Source of the DNA: Prevotellaceae bacterium
GTDB lineage: Bacteria; Bacteroidota; Bacteroidia; Bacteroidales; Bacteroidaceae
Direction: 5' to 3'
Length of the DNA stretch: 42,895 nt
NCBI GenBank assembly: GCA_030531085.1
Contig: JAUNOM010000021.1
Span: 1 to 42,895, forward strand
Both the position numbers and the translations under genes were made by a program. Positions 17,246-26,231 of this stretch are shown one piece after another. The stretch's first letter is position 1. Each line of letters opens with the position of its first letter. The notes under the pieces are model-generated. The model saw only the letters and a list, made by a program, of their open reading frames with translations, was not told the DNA's origin and made no database searches.

Positions 17246-18127
17246 TCAGCCAATAATCTTATCGTTCAACAATTCAACCATCAGGTTGTTTATATCTTCA
17301 TCAGAACCTGACATTGTACGGCTCTCCTTTGCCTTGAACACGATGTTCTTCACGGCCTTTACATTTGTCGGTGAACCCGCCTTACCTATCTGCTTAGGGT
17401 CACAGTCTATGTCAGCCGCTCCCCACTGCGTAATGTTCAGATACGGCTTCTTGGCTATCAGCTCCGCAACACGCTCCGCCTCCTCTGGAGTACGCTCTGC
17501 CGGCACTGTGGCGCGCTTGTACTTCATGAGCAGCTTGGCATTACGCGGACGGCAAGGTGCCGCACTGCCATTCACAGTCACCACAAGTGGCAGCGGTGCC
17601 TCAACGGTCTCCACTCCACCGTCAATGTGACGGCGTATGACAATCTTCCTTGCAGCCTCGTCAAGGGATAGTATCTCCTCCGCGTATGTGACCTGTGTAA
17701 GGCCCAGCTTCTCTGCTATCTGCGGTCCGACCTGTGCTGTATCGCCGTCAATAGCCTGCCGGCCGCCAATGATAAGGTCAAAGTCACCTATCTTCTTTAT
17801 TGCCTGTGCAAGGGTATATGACGTGGCAAGGGTATCCGCACCGCCCAAAGGACGGTCTGTCACAACATATCCACAGTCCGCACCACGGTAAAGCGCCTCA
17901 CGTATCACCTCCGCTGACTTTGGCAATCCCATCGTTACAACAGAAATAGTGGAGCCCGGGAACTTATCCTTCAGGATGAGAGCCTGCTCTAAAGCGTTCA
18001 GATCGTCCGGATTGAACACTGCAGGAAGGGCGCTGCGGTTCACAGTCCCTTCTGGAGTCATCGCATCTGGACCTACATTACGTGTGTCTGGTACCTGCTT
18101 TGCAAGTACTACGATTTTCAAACTCAT
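17246..18127 (-). CDS. etfB: electron transfer flavoprotein beta subunit
   Basis: A 293-residue ETF beta chain, starting KIVVLAKQVPDT and carrying the nucleotide-binding stretch GRQAIDGDTAQVGPQ (about 126-140), characteristic of the subunit that holds AMP or a second FAD. It is the first gene of etfB - etfA - acyl-CoA dehydrogenase, read from a promoter near 18199. Confidence 0.93.
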   Translation of the reverse strand: MSLKIVVLAKQVPDTRNVGPDAMTPEGTVNRSALPAVFNPDDLNALEQALILKDKFPGSTISVVTMGLPKSAEVIREALYRGADCGYVVTDRPLGGADTLATSYTLAQAIKKIGDFDLIIGGRQAIDGDTAQVGPQIAEKLGLTQVTYAEEILSLDEAARKIVIRRHIDGGVETVEAPLPLVVTVNGSAAPCRPRNAKLLMKYKRATVPAERTPEEAERVAELIAKKPYLNITQWGAADIDCDPKQIGKAGSPTNVKAVKNIVFKAKESRTMSGSDEDINNLMVELLNDKIIG

Positions 18128-18198
18128 AATTTGTTCTTTATATATAAAATGTGTATTCGCTATTATGTTTAGTCTGTTTAGTCCAATATAACTGACCG

Positions 18199-18229
18199 CA
18201 AAGGTAAGATTTTTTTTTCATTCAGGCAA
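18199..18229 (-). promoter_or_regulatory. promoter of the etfBA-dehydrogenase operon
   Basis: On the minus strand TTG (18227-18229) and TACCTTTG (18199-18206) are 20 bases apart. The leader to etfB is about 65 bases. Confidence 0.7.
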
Positions 18230-18354
18230 GACTATTACTGGAAAATTGCCCAATCGACTTCAAATTGTGCACAATAAAGCGCACAAAAATAAGGCATTCT
18301 CAATTTTTTGTTACAATTATTCACATTTAATTTCATCAGAAAGAGAAAAGTTTA

Positions 18355-18362
18355 TACCTTTG
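18355..18362 (+). promoter_or_regulatory. -7 box of the GH10 gene
   Basis: TACCTTTG at 18355-18362, 34 bases before the GH10 start codon. No clear TTTG is found at the expected -33 position, which reads TTTC. Confidence 0.6.
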
Positions 18363-18395
18363 TAGCCCGATAACTATAAACATTCATAATACCCC

Positions 18396-21300
18396 ATGAA
18401 CAAGAAACAGTTGTTTTGTATCGCCGCCGGCATGGCCCTCGCGGCGAGTGTAGACGCATCGCCACTCATGGTATGCGACTTTGAGAATTACGCCATTGGT
18501 ACGCAATGGCCCTTATGGCAGCGGTATGGAGGTGACGGATCATCCACAGCCACAGTGGTGGCCGACCCTCAGAACCCGGGCAATAAGGTGTTACATATAG
18601 TATTAAAAGAGTGGAACTGCTACCCACTGTTCACTCTTCCAACCGAGTTGCGCGGCAATGCCATCACTGACAGGTATCCCATGGTACGCTGCAAGCTGTA
18701 CCGCAGTGACAGTGACGCAAACGACTGGAAGCAGCTTGCGGCCTTCATCGGCGACCAGGAAGTGTACCGTGACGAGGGATATCCACACCAGGGTGACAAG
18801 AACACATGGCAGACAAGGACATATACAATGACTGCCGTAGGGGCGGACAATGCCTCTGACAGGCTAAGCATAGGCCTGCACAGCGACGCTTCAGACTATT
18901 ACATTGATGATCTGCAACTGTTCGGACCATACGATGACTATATCACCGCCGAGGACGGTGCAACCCTTGACTACTGTGTCAGCAACACCTCGTCGTCATA
19001 CAAGAGCATCCCGGACAACATCTACATCCCCGAGAACACCACTGTCAACGTGAACACATCACGTTACAGCGAATGGACGGGCATAGTGGCAGGCAGCGGA
19101 ACCCTTAACATCTACGCTGGCGGCGAGCGTTCATACATAGGCACGAAGGACAGCAAGGGCGCAACATATCCTGACTGGAGCGGCATGACAGGCGATGTGC
19201 ACGTATATCCATACAAGGAAGTGGCCTCCAGCTGCGGCTTCTACGGTCTGTTGATGCAGAGCGGCACTTTCTCTCCTGATGACATCAACGGCACACGCAG
19301 CAACACTGTCTTCGCAAACAAGACCTTCGTGCTGCATGATGGCGCCACATTAGCTGTAGAGTCCGGCACAAGAGGCATCAGATTCGGCGAGCTGCAAACA
19401 GAGACAGGTTCTGTGCTCAGCGGATATTACAAGAACAGCAACGCCAAGTCCTACTACATTTTCGGCGCAAAGAACACCGACGCAGTACTGGCTGGAAAGA
19501 TTGCGCCATCCAATTCCGGCAACTCTGTCGGCCTGATCAAGGAAGGAACAGGCACATACCGCATCACGGGCAATGACAACAACATCAACGGAGACATAAG
19601 GCTGATGGAAGGAACGCTGATGGTTGAGAACGACATCGAGGCGGCACAGGCGGGCAAGAAAAGCGGAGCGACAGGCAGCGCAGGCAAGATGATGGTGTTC
19701 AAGGGTGCCACATTGGGTGGTAATGGCAGCATTGCGGCTAACACAGAGGTATACGGAACCCTGATGCCTGGCAGCAAATCAGCCGGTACACTGCACTTTG
19801 CCAACTATGCTACGGCCACTTCCGGCGTGAACGTCACACTGCATCCTGAGGCTAACATTGTATGCAGAGTAAAGAATGCCAGTGAATACAGCACATTAGA
19901 GATAAACGGTATCCTGACATACAGCAGCAAGACACAGGACTTTGAGGACTCAGAACTCAAGCCACGTCTTACTATCTCCCTTGAGAAGGGTGCGGAACTC
20001 GCGGTCAATGACGAGGTGACACTACTCACCGCCACAGGCAAAAACGCCACGGAATGGGATTTCCGATACCGATATCCAAAGCAGTACACATGGACAATAG
20101 AACGCAGAGAGGGCGAGAACGGCGCCTACATCATCGTTGCCAAGGTGACATCGCTCGACTACAGCGGACAGGGCGACATAGAGGATGATGACAACGAGGA
20201 GCAGAACAAGGGCGAGTATCCTGATGATGACTGGACAGCAGACATCACAGACAACACTCCTCTGCGCACATACGCCGGCAAACTGGGCAAGAGCATCGGC
20301 GTGGCCGGGGCAAGCTACCGCTACGATTGCAGCAAGGATGATGGCGAGGCCGGGCTCATAGGCCGTGAATTCAACATCATTGTAGGTGAGAACGAGATGA
20401 AGTTTGACGCAACAGAGCCGCAGCAGAACGTATTCAACTACGGAGGTTCCGACGCTATAATGTGGCTTGCAGAGCGCAACAATGCGGAGGTGAGAGGACA
20501 CACACTGGCATGGCACTCACAAGTGGCGTCATGGGTAAGCCAGGACGGCAAGAAGAACAATAACAACTTCACAAGGAGACAGTTGCTTGACATCCTGAAA
20601 AACCATATATACAACGTTGTAGGAAAGTACAAGGGCAGGATACGCGAATGGGATGTATGCAACGAAGTGCTTGACGATGACCAGAGCATAGTGCGCACTA
20701 ACCCTAACGCCTATAAGCTGCGCCCGTCCATCTGGTCCACATATATCGGCGAGGAGTTCATCGACTCCGCCTTTGTATGGGCACACGAGGCTGACCCCGA
20801 GGCAAAACTCTACATCAATGACTATGGAACCGAGTTCATGGGCAGCACAAAGGCCGAGGCATATTACAACCTTGTGAAAAGGCTCCAGAAAGACAACAGG
20901 CCGATAGACGGCTGCGGTCTGCAGTGCCACCTTACCACTGGAGAGCTTGACACGCTCAAACTCGAGAGGAACATACAGCGCTATGCCGCCATAGGCCTTA
21001 ACTGCATCATCACCGAACTTGACATTGCTCTGGCTAATCCATACGCCGCCGACGCCCTGGACAGGCAGGCAAAGGAGTACGGAGCCATCACAAGGATATT
21101 CCTAAGGAATGACAACTGCCCGACAATGCTGTTGTGGGGAATATCTGACAACCACTCATGGCGACAGAACCAGCCACTGGTATTCGACAGTTCTCTGCAG
21201 CCTAAGCCGGCATACTACAACATCCACGCACAGATGAGAATGGCAACGGAGAAGGCTACAGCTGTAGAGCAGGTGAAGCCGGAGGCAGGACAGACAGGAA

Positions 21301-21419
21301 TACTGCGCAAGACCTACACTACCCTCAACGGAATACAGACCAAGACACCAAAGGGAGTGGTGATAGAGCAGACCATATACTCTGACGGAACTGTCAGAAC
21401 AGTAAAAAAGGCATACTGA
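18396..21419 (+). CDS. modular GH10 endo-beta-1,4-xylanase
   Basis: A 1007-residue exported enzyme. After a signal peptide (1-22), residues about 25-190 form a beta-sandwich, carbohydrate-binding-like module. Residues about 195-460 form a beta-solenoid with an autotransporter-associated strand repeat (GLIKEGTGTYRITG ... GTLMVEN). An acidic linker (about 590-610) leads to the GH10 domain from about 620, with acid/base Glu757 in WDVCNEVL, nucleophile Glu874 in ITELDI, and LLWGISDNHSW. The last 40 residues are a C-terminal tail like those of nearby secreted proteins. GH10 enzymes hydrolyse xylan backbones. No SusC/SusD pair lies beside it. Confidence 0.92.
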   Translation: MNKKQLFCIAAGMALAASVDASPLMVCDFENYAIGTQWPLWQRYGGDGSSTATVVADPQNPGNKVLHIVLKEWNCYPLFTLPTELRGNAITDRYPMVRCKLYRSDSDANDWKQLAAFIGDQEVYRDEGYPHQGDKNTWQTRTYTMTAVGADNASDRLSIGLHSDASDYYIDDLQLFGPYDDYITAEDGATLDYCVSNTSSSYKSIPDNIYIPENTTVNVNTSRYSEWTGIVAGSGTLNIYAGGERSYIGTKDSKGATYPDWSGMTGDVHVYPYKEVASSCGFYGLLMQSGTFSPDDINGTRSNTVFANKTFVLHDGATLAVESGTRGIRFGELQTETGSVLSGYYKNSNAKSYYIFGAKNTDAVLAGKIAPSNSGNSVGLIKEGTGTYRITGNDNNINGDIRLMEGTLMVENDIEAAQAGKKSGATGSAGKMMVFKGATLGGNGSIAANTEVYGTLMPGSKSAGTLHFANYATATSGVNVTLHPEANIVCRVKNASEYSTLEINGILTYSSKTQDFEDSELKPRLTISLEKGAELAVNDEVTLLTATGKNATEWDFRYRYPKQYTWTIERREGENGAYIIVAKVTSLDYSGQGDIEDDDNEEQNKGEYPDDDWTADITDNTPLRTYAGKLGKSIGVAGASYRYDCSKDDGEAGLIGREFNIIVGENEMKFDATEPQQNVFNYGGSDAIMWLAERNNAEVRGHTLAWHSQVASWVSQDGKKNNNNFTRRQLLDILKNHIYNVVGKYKGRIREWDVCNEVLDDDQSIVRTNPNAYKLRPSIWSTYIGEEFIDSAFVWAHEADPEAKLYINDYGTEFMGSTKAEAYYNLVKRLQKDNRPIDGCGLQCHLTTGELDTLKLERNIQRYAAIGLNCIITELDIALANPYAADALDRQAKEYGAITRIFLRNDNCPTMLLWGISDNHSWRQNQPLVFDSSLQPKPAYYNIHAQMRMATEKATAVEQVKPEAGQTGILRKTYTTLNGIQTKTPKGVVIEQTIYSDGTVRTVKKAY

Positions 21420-21442
21420 AAACTATACTAAACAACACACAT

Positions 21443-21480
21443 AAAAGCAGGCTACGGACCACTCCCGACAGCCTGCTTTT
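21443..21480 (+). terminator. intrinsic terminator of the GH10 gene
   Basis: AAAAGCAGGC (21443-21452) pairs with GCCTGCTTTT (21471-21480), which ends in a T-run, 24 bases after the stop codon. Confidence 0.8.
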
Positions 21481-21515
21481 GTATATGTTTTACAAACGCT
21501 ATCAAGTACCAAAAC

Positions 21516-21596
21516 AAAAGCATAGAGATTACCCTGTAAAAGCTATCAAATTACAGTGTAATCTCTATGCTTTTACAAGGTAATCAGATAGCTTTT
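21516..21596. repeat. four-block interleaved inverted repeat, copy 1
   Basis: Four 17-base blocks: X AAAAGCATAGAGATTAC (21516-21532), Y AAAAGCTATCAAATTAC (21538-21554), X' (21558-21574, exact reverse complement of X), Y' GTAATCAGATAGCTTTT (21580-21596, reverse complement of Y with two mismatches). Block starts are 22, 20 and 22 bases apart, about two DNA turns. A right flank (AACAGGTTACAGGCAGGCCAAATTC near 21624-21651) is shared with copy 2. Confidence 0.8.
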
Positions 21597-21737
21597 GTAA
21601 CGGCATCAATTCGCCTCTGATTCTCAACAGGTTACAGGCAGGCCAAATTCTTTTCCGCATCACGTCAACGCTGCTCCGTTCCATCATGCGGAAAGGGAAC
21701 AAAATCCTACCTATATTAACGCATTTGAACAGAAAGA

Positions 21738-21769
21738 TTTGTCAGACTCTGAAAAATGTTGTAATTTTG
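21738..21769 (+). promoter_or_regulatory. promoter of the second BASS transporter gene
   Basis: TTTG (21738-21741) and TAATTTTG (21762-21769) are 20 bases apart. Their position rules out the longer in-frame start at 21686 and supports translation from the ATG at 21800. Confidence 0.7.
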
Positions 21770-21799
21770 CAGGCGTATTCCATAATCCAACAAGACATC

Positions 21800-22795
21800 A
21801 TGTATAACGCACTTGTAAAATTCAGTAACTGGCTGTCCAGCTACACCTCATGGTTCATCATCGCCATAGCCATCATAACGTACTTCATCCCGTCCCTTTT
21901 CACTTGGGTACATGGCAACACGCAGTCGTGCATACTCGGCTTCATCATGCTAACCATGGGCCTGACGCTGACCGTACAGGACGTGCGCGTTCTGGCCTCA
22001 AGGCCATGGGACATACTTATCGGCACGGGAGCGCAGTTCACTCTGATGCCGCTCATAGCATGGACACTCACAGTCGGGCTGTCATCGCTTGGTGTTCCCA
22101 TCCCAAAGCCCGTCACCGTAGGCATAATCCTCGTGGGCTGCTGTCCCGGTGGGGTGTCAAGCAACATAATGTCATACCTGTGCCGCGGCGATGTGGCCTT
22201 TTCCGTAGGCATGACAACGGCATCCACCCTACTCGCTCCTGTCATTACCCCGCTCCTCGTGCTGTGGCTGGCAGGCGAACAGGTTGAAGTGGACGCGCTC
22301 GGTATGTTCCAGAACATACTCATCGTAACCCTTGCGCCGGTTACAGTGGGCTTCTTCTCAAACCTGTTCCTTGGAGACAATGACACTTTCAAGAGGACCC
22401 AGGCCGTAATGCCTGCCTTCAGCGTGCTTGGCCTGGCCTGCATCGTGGGTGGAGTGATATCCACTGTACACGACAAGCTGCTGCTTGAGGGTCTGACTTT
22501 CTTCATGATAGTGTTCGCCGTAGTACTGGCCCACAACTCCTTAGGCTATCTTACAGGCTACACTGTAGGCAGCCTGTTCCACTTCTCCAAGGCCAAGAAG
22601 CGCACCATATCCATAGAGGTAGGTATGCAGAACGCCGGTCTGGCCACGGTACTGGCATCAACATTCTTCGTAGCGACGTGCCCGTTGGCGGTAATTCCGT
22701 GCGCTCTAAGCTGCGCATGGCATTCAATATCCGGGACTATTCTTGCAACATGGTTTCGCAGTCGTGACAAGGCTGCACTGAATACGCCTGCCTGA
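21800..22795 (+). CDS. bile acid:sodium symporter (BASS) family transporter
   Basis: A 331-residue inner-membrane protein with the BASS signatures GCCPGGVSSN and ISIEVGMQNAGLA and about ten hydrophobic segments. The start at 21800 is chosen because the promoter lies at 21738-21769 and the frame upstream of it lacks membrane-protein character. It is a paralogue of 3086-3949 but clearly distinct in sequence and longer at the N-terminus. The substrate is unknown; neither BASS gene sits with a recognisable catabolic pathway. Confidence 0.88.
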   Translation: MYNALVKFSNWLSSYTSWFIIAIAIITYFIPSLFTWVHGNTQSCILGFIMLTMGLTLTVQDVRVLASRPWDILIGTGAQFTLMPLIAWTLTVGLSSLGVPIPKPVTVGIILVGCCPGGVSSNIMSYLCRGDVAFSVGMTTASTLLAPVITPLLVLWLAGEQVEVDALGMFQNILIVTLAPVTVGFFSNLFLGDNDTFKRTQAVMPAFSVLGLACIVGGVISTVHDKLLLEGLTFFMIVFAVVLAHNSLGYLTGYTVGSLFHFSKAKKRTISIEVGMQNAGLATVLASTFFVATCPLAVIPCALSCAWHSISGTILATWFRSRDKAALNTPA

Positions 22796-22821
22796 CCTAC
22801 ACATTATATTATATATGAAAA

Positions 22822-22855
22822 GTATGGCCCACGGGAACATTCCCATGGGCCATAC
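22822..22855. terminator. hairpin between convergent BASS and thioredoxin genes
   Basis: GTATGGCCCA (22822-22831) pairs with TGGGCCATAC (22846-22855), with GGGAA/TTCCC inside. On the minus strand TTTT follows directly, so it is best as the thioredoxin terminator; on the plus strand the T-run is weak. Confidence 0.7.
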
Positions 22856-22917
22856 GCTTATCTTGTCCCAACGGTGCGCAACCGCTGTCGCCTTACACTG
22901 CCTGCATTCTCTCTCCG

Positions 22918-23217
22918 CTACGCAAGGAAGGGGTCAACGGTCGTCATCAGGTCAGCCCTTGACATTGCCCCACTCTGTCTCCACAGCACCTCTCCATCCC
23001 TGAAGAGCATCAGCGTGGGCACAGACCTTATGTTATACAGGCCGGCAATGTCACCATGCTGATCCACATCAATCTTCACAATGCGGAGCTTGTCACCGTA
23101 TGCCGCCTTAACCTGTTCCAATACAGGGTGCATCATCTTACATGGCTGGCACCATGTAGCAAAGAAATCAACCAGTACAAGCTGGTTACCAGAAATCACA
23201 TCATTAAACATTTCCAT
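22918..23217 (-). CDS. thioredoxin
   Basis: A 99-residue single-domain cytoplasmic thioredoxin with active site WCQPC (22-26) and the cis-proline loop SVPTLMLF. The residue between the cysteines is Gln instead of the usual Gly, which can shift redox potential or partner choice. No signal peptide. It lies 9 bases after the yccF gene and is probably co-transcribed with it. Confidence 0.9.
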   Translation of the reverse strand: MEMFNDVISGNQLVLVDFFATWCQPCKMMHPVLEQVKAAYGDKLRIVKIDVDQHGDIAGLYNIRSVPTLMLFRDGEVLWRQSGAMSRADLMTTVDPFLA

Positions 23218-23226
23218 AGTCTATCA

Positions 23227-23604
23227 TTACCAATTAAGTTCGACATCTTTTCCAAAAGGCGCAAGAGACAATCCCGCCATCTTGAAATGCTGCTTTGCAA
23301 ACGGGATGCCTATAATCGTTATAAACAGCAGTACCCCAAAGATTATATGCATCAGGCAGGCCCATAGGCCTCCGAATATTATCCACAGGATGTTCAATGG
23401 AATACGTATGCATCCCGTCAGGCTGTCAGTATCCTTTACCTCCGCACCAAAAGGCCACAGGCACAGCAGACCAATCTTGAACGTCTGGAATGCAACAGGA
23501 ATGCCGATAATGGTTACAGCCATGGCAAGACTACCAGTAAAATAGCCTATCGCGGCCTCAAGACCTCCAAAGAGCCACCATACTATGTTTCCTAATATAC
23601 GCAT
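23227..23604 (-). CDS. yccF: YccF family inner-membrane protein
   Basis: A 125-residue membrane protein with the two-fold repeated YccF pattern: ILGNIVWWLFGG ... IIGIPVAFQTFKIGLLCLWPFG, then LNILWIIFGG ... IIGIPFAKQHFKMAGLSLAPFG. Function is not established for the family. It has an unusually strong ribosome-binding site for this window (AGGAGG eight bases before the ATG), which fixes the start. Confidence 0.88.
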   Translation of the reverse strand: MRILGNIVWWLFGGLEAAIGYFTGSLAMAVTIIGIPVAFQTFKIGLLCLWPFGAEVKDTDSLTGCIRIPLNILWIIFGGLWACLMHIIFGVLLFITIIGIPFAKQHFKMAGLSLAPFGKDVELNW

Positions 23605-23609
23605 AATAG

Positions 23610-23618
23610 TCCTCCTTC
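23610..23618 (-). promoter_or_regulatory. strong Shine-Dalgarno site of yccF
   Basis: On the minus strand AAGGAGGAC precedes the ATG by about six bases. Nearly all other genes here have AT-rich leaders without such a site. Confidence 0.6.
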
Positions 23619-23657
23619 TTTTTTTAGTTAAACAAAAGCATTAATAAAATCTATCCG

Positions 23658-23665
23658 CAAAGATA
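23658..23665 (-). promoter_or_regulatory. -7 box of yccF-thioredoxin
   Basis: TATCTTTG on the minus strand, about 53 bases before the yccF start. The -33 region has no clear TTTG. Confidence 0.5.
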
Positions 23666-23808
23666 AGACTTTATTTTGGAAAAACCATCATACTTAAAAG
23701 AATATCACACCTTTTTTATTTTATTATCTATAAACCCACAAATTAATTTTTATTACCCCTAAGAACGAAAAAACTCAAAAAGAGCTTCATTATATCAGAT
23801 ATTTTTCC

Positions 23809-23816
23809 TAACTTTG
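23809..23816 (+). promoter_or_regulatory. -7 box of dnaX
   Basis: TAACTTTG at 23809-23816, 28 bases before the dnaX start codon. The -33 region is weak. Confidence 0.5.
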
Positions 23817-23844
23817 TGACATAATACATAAAGAAACACAGAAT

Positions 23845-25647
23845 ATGTCTGAATACATAGTATCGGCAAGGAAATACCGTCCTATGACATTTGACAGCGT
23901 AGTGGGTCAGTCTTCACTGACAACTACGCTGAAGAATGCCGTAGCCACAGGCAAACTGGCGCACGCCTACCTGTTCTGCGGCCCACGGGGAGTGGGCAAG
24001 ACCACCTGTGCACGCATCTTTGCCAAAGTAATAAACTGCCTTTCCCTAACCCCTACAGGCGATGCCTGCGGACAGTGTGAGAGTTGCCGTGCCTTTGACG
24101 AGGGACGCTCACTGAACATATTTGAGCTTGACGCCGCATCAAACAATGGTGTGGAGCATATAAAGGCGCTCATGGAGCAGACAAGGATACCGCCACAGTC
24201 CGGAAGATACAAGGTGTTCATCATTGACGAGGTGCACATGCTGTCCACAGCAGCGTTCAACGCATTCCTAAAGACTCTGGAAGAACCGCCAGCACACGTG
24301 ATATTCATACTCGCCACCACGGAGAAACACAAGATACTGCCAACCATAATCTCACGCTGTCAGATATATGACTTCGAGAGAATGACGGTTCAGGACATCA
24401 CGGAACATCTGAAGTTCGTGGCGGACAAGGAGGGTATAGCATACGAGGATCTTGCTCTGAACGTTATTGCGGAGAAGGCAGACGGGGGTATGCGCGATGC
24501 TCTGTCAATTTTTGATCAGGCCGCTTCCTTCTGTCAGGGGAACATAACCTATCAGAAAGTACTTGAAGACCTTAACGTACTGGATGCAGACAACTACTTC
24601 AACATCATTGACAAGTGTCTGGAGAACAATGTGACGGAGGTGATGCTACTGCTGAACGGGATACTGTCACGCGGATTTGACGGAGGCCAGACAGTCAACG
24701 GACTGGCCGCACACATCAGGAACGTGCTCATGGCCGCAGACCCTCAGACAACAAAGCTGATAGAAGCCAGCGAGACACAGCGCAAAAGGTATGCGGAACA
24801 GGCCAAACGATGCACGCCGAGGTTCCTGTACACCGCGCTGAAGATACTGAACCAATGTGACGTGAACTACAAGCAAAGCAGCAACAAGCGCCTGCTTGTA
24901 GAGCTGTCACTGATACAGGTGGCGCAGATTACGCAGGAAGACAGTGACGATAACAGTGCGGGGCGCAGGCCCTGCAGACGTCTTAAATCTCTGTTCAGGA
25001 AACTGATGGCGGAGGCTGGAGCCGTTAACACCAGCACAGCCACCCACTCCAAGGGAGAGGGGCAGAACCAAACAAGCATTAACGACACAAAGAATGTAGC
25101 AGAGGTGGCAAACACTGACTCTGCCACCACACAGCAGACGGAGAAGAATGTGACTGAACCGCGTCCGAGGGTGAAGCTGAACAGCATAGGCGTATCATTC
25201 CACAATATAATGAACAGGAACACCCAGGCGAGGAAACAGGACGAGCAGCCATCATTGGGAGAGGCAGCAAATGAGTCAAACGCATTTACTGAAGACGACA
25301 TCCGTCGCGAATGGCTGGCCATGTGCAACAGGATGATGCAGGGAAAGGAGCATAACGCCCTTGCCAAACGCATGATGAACGTACAGCTGAGGATTACTGA
25401 CTTCCCACACATAGAGGCTATTGTGGAGAACAGCATACTGCAACACGACATTGGGGAGATACTGCCAAGGGTGCAGGTCACCATGGCGCAGTACCTGCAT
25501 AATGGTTCTGTGACGGTATCACTGCGCCTGGCGGAGCAGAAAGAGATCGTACGCCAGTTATCACCTCGTGAGTTTGTACAGAAACTGATAGACATGAACC
25601 CGGACTTCGCAACTATGCAGAAGGAACTGAAGCTGGAGGTGGAATGA
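23845..25647 (+). CDS. dnaX: DNA polymerase III subunit gamma/tau
   Basis: A 600-residue clamp-loader ATPase. Walker A is GPRGVGKT (46-53), the zinc cysteines are at 65, 75, 78 and 81, and the Walker B region is FIIDEVHML (about 125-133), followed by the sensor segment ILATTEKHKILPTIISRC. Domain III runs to about residue 370; a variable, Ser/Thr/Glu-rich linker follows (about 370-490) and a short C-terminal domain of about 110 residues. It loads the beta clamp and couples polymerase with helicase. I see no obvious frameshift slippery site producing a short form. Confidence 0.95.
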   Translation: MSEYIVSARKYRPMTFDSVVGQSSLTTTLKNAVATGKLAHAYLFCGPRGVGKTTCARIFAKVINCLSLTPTGDACGQCESCRAFDEGRSLNIFELDAASNNGVEHIKALMEQTRIPPQSGRYKVFIIDEVHMLSTAAFNAFLKTLEEPPAHVIFILATTEKHKILPTIISRCQIYDFERMTVQDITEHLKFVADKEGIAYEDLALNVIAEKADGGMRDALSIFDQAASFCQGNITYQKVLEDLNVLDADNYFNIIDKCLENNVTEVMLLLNGILSRGFDGGQTVNGLAAHIRNVLMAADPQTTKLIEASETQRKRYAEQAKRCTPRFLYTALKILNQCDVNYKQSSNKRLLVELSLIQVAQITQEDSDDNSAGRRPCRRLKSLFRKLMAEAGAVNTSTATHSKGEGQNQTSINDTKNVAEVANTDSATTQQTEKNVTEPRPRVKLNSIGVSFHNIMNRNTQARKQDEQPSLGEAANESNAFTEDDIRREWLAMCNRMMQGKEHNALAKRMMNVQLRITDFPHIEAIVENSILQHDIGEILPRVQVTMAQYLHNGSVTVSLRLAEQKEIVRQLSPREFVQKLIDMNPDFATMQKELKLEVE

Positions 25648-25680
25648 ATGGACGGTGTGTCAAGACCGTCACTACAATGA

Positions 25681-25740
25681 ATGCAGGCAGACTCAATGGA
25701 ACAATCCATGAGGGTCTGCCTGCATTCCTTATCTTAAAAA
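25681..25740 (+). terminator. intrinsic terminator of dnaX
   Basis: ATGCAGGCAGAC (25681-25692) pairs with GTCTGCCTGCAT (25714-25725), followed by TCCTTATCTT. It also lies between convergent genes. Confidence 0.75.
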
Positions 25741-25754
25741 AAACTTAATATCGC

Positions 25755-26198
25755 TTAATCAACATCTACATCCACCAGCTGTAACTTGGCGTTGAACTTC
25801 AGTTCCACACCGTTTGACAGCTTGACCTCATAGCCCTTCTTGTCCTTCTCTATCTTTCTCACCTTCTCTCCCGGATAGTTAGCCTTGACATACCGCATGA
25901 TGGCTGCAGGAACGATGGATGATGGAACTGCGGACTTACGGCATTCTATCTCCTCCCAATAACCTTTCCTGTCGAATTTCATACTGCATCCATTAGCCAG
26001 CAATACGGTGTAGTCCTTATCAAAGACATCTTTATCCTGCTTCACGACAGACATCTTGACGCCAGAAAAATGCCTTTTCAGGAACTGTTGCGTGATGGCA
26101 GGAAGCTCTTTTACCTGTATCAGCCTGTCACTGTCAGCACACGCCATCGTTGCACACACACTAAGAATGCCTAAAAACAGTAGCTTTAATCTTCTCAT
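25755..26198 (-). CDS. periplasmic PepSY-like protein, two repeats
   Basis: A 147-residue exported protein with a signal peptide ending near MACADS. Two similar units follow, each with a helix (LPAITQQFLKRHF; VPAAIMRYVKANYPG) and a beta meander containing a LANG/LSNG turn and a [MF]KF strand (GCSMKFDRKG; GVELKFNAKL). This is the pattern of Bacteroidetes PepSY-like (DUF2874) proteins, of unknown ligand. Its ATG is 33 bases after the priA stop codon on the same strand, so co-transcription is possible. Confidence 0.8.
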   Translation of the reverse strand: MRRLKLLFLGILSVCATMACADSDRLIQVKELPAITQQFLKRHFSGVKMSVVKQDKDVFDKDYTVLLANGCSMKFDRKGYWEEIECRKSAVPSSIVPAAIMRYVKANYPGEKVRKIEKDKKGYEVKLSNGVELKFNAKLQLVDVDVD

Positions 26199-26231
26199 AC
26201 TTAATAGTTTTTATTGGTTAAACATTATAAA

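Larger units (their letters stand above)
21420..21799. other. gap between GH10 and BASS genes
   Basis: Contains the GH10 terminator (21443-21480), the four-block repeat (21516-21596) with its conserved right flank to about 21651, and the promoter of the BASS gene (21738-21769). No protein gene is seen. Confidence 0.7.

Noticed and set aside
21516-21596. Block repeats as a short CRISPR array
   Set aside because: Blocks alternate between two different sequences and both strands, spacers are only 3-5 bases, and no cas genes are present.
21686-21799. N-terminal extension of the second BASS transporter
   Set aside because: The promoter at 21738-21769 lies inside it, so it would not be transcribed as coding sequence.
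22918-23217. Thioredoxin WCQPC active site as a special redox system
   Set aside because: The change from Gly to Gln is noted in the annotation, but single substitutions at this position are common and the gene context gives no further support.
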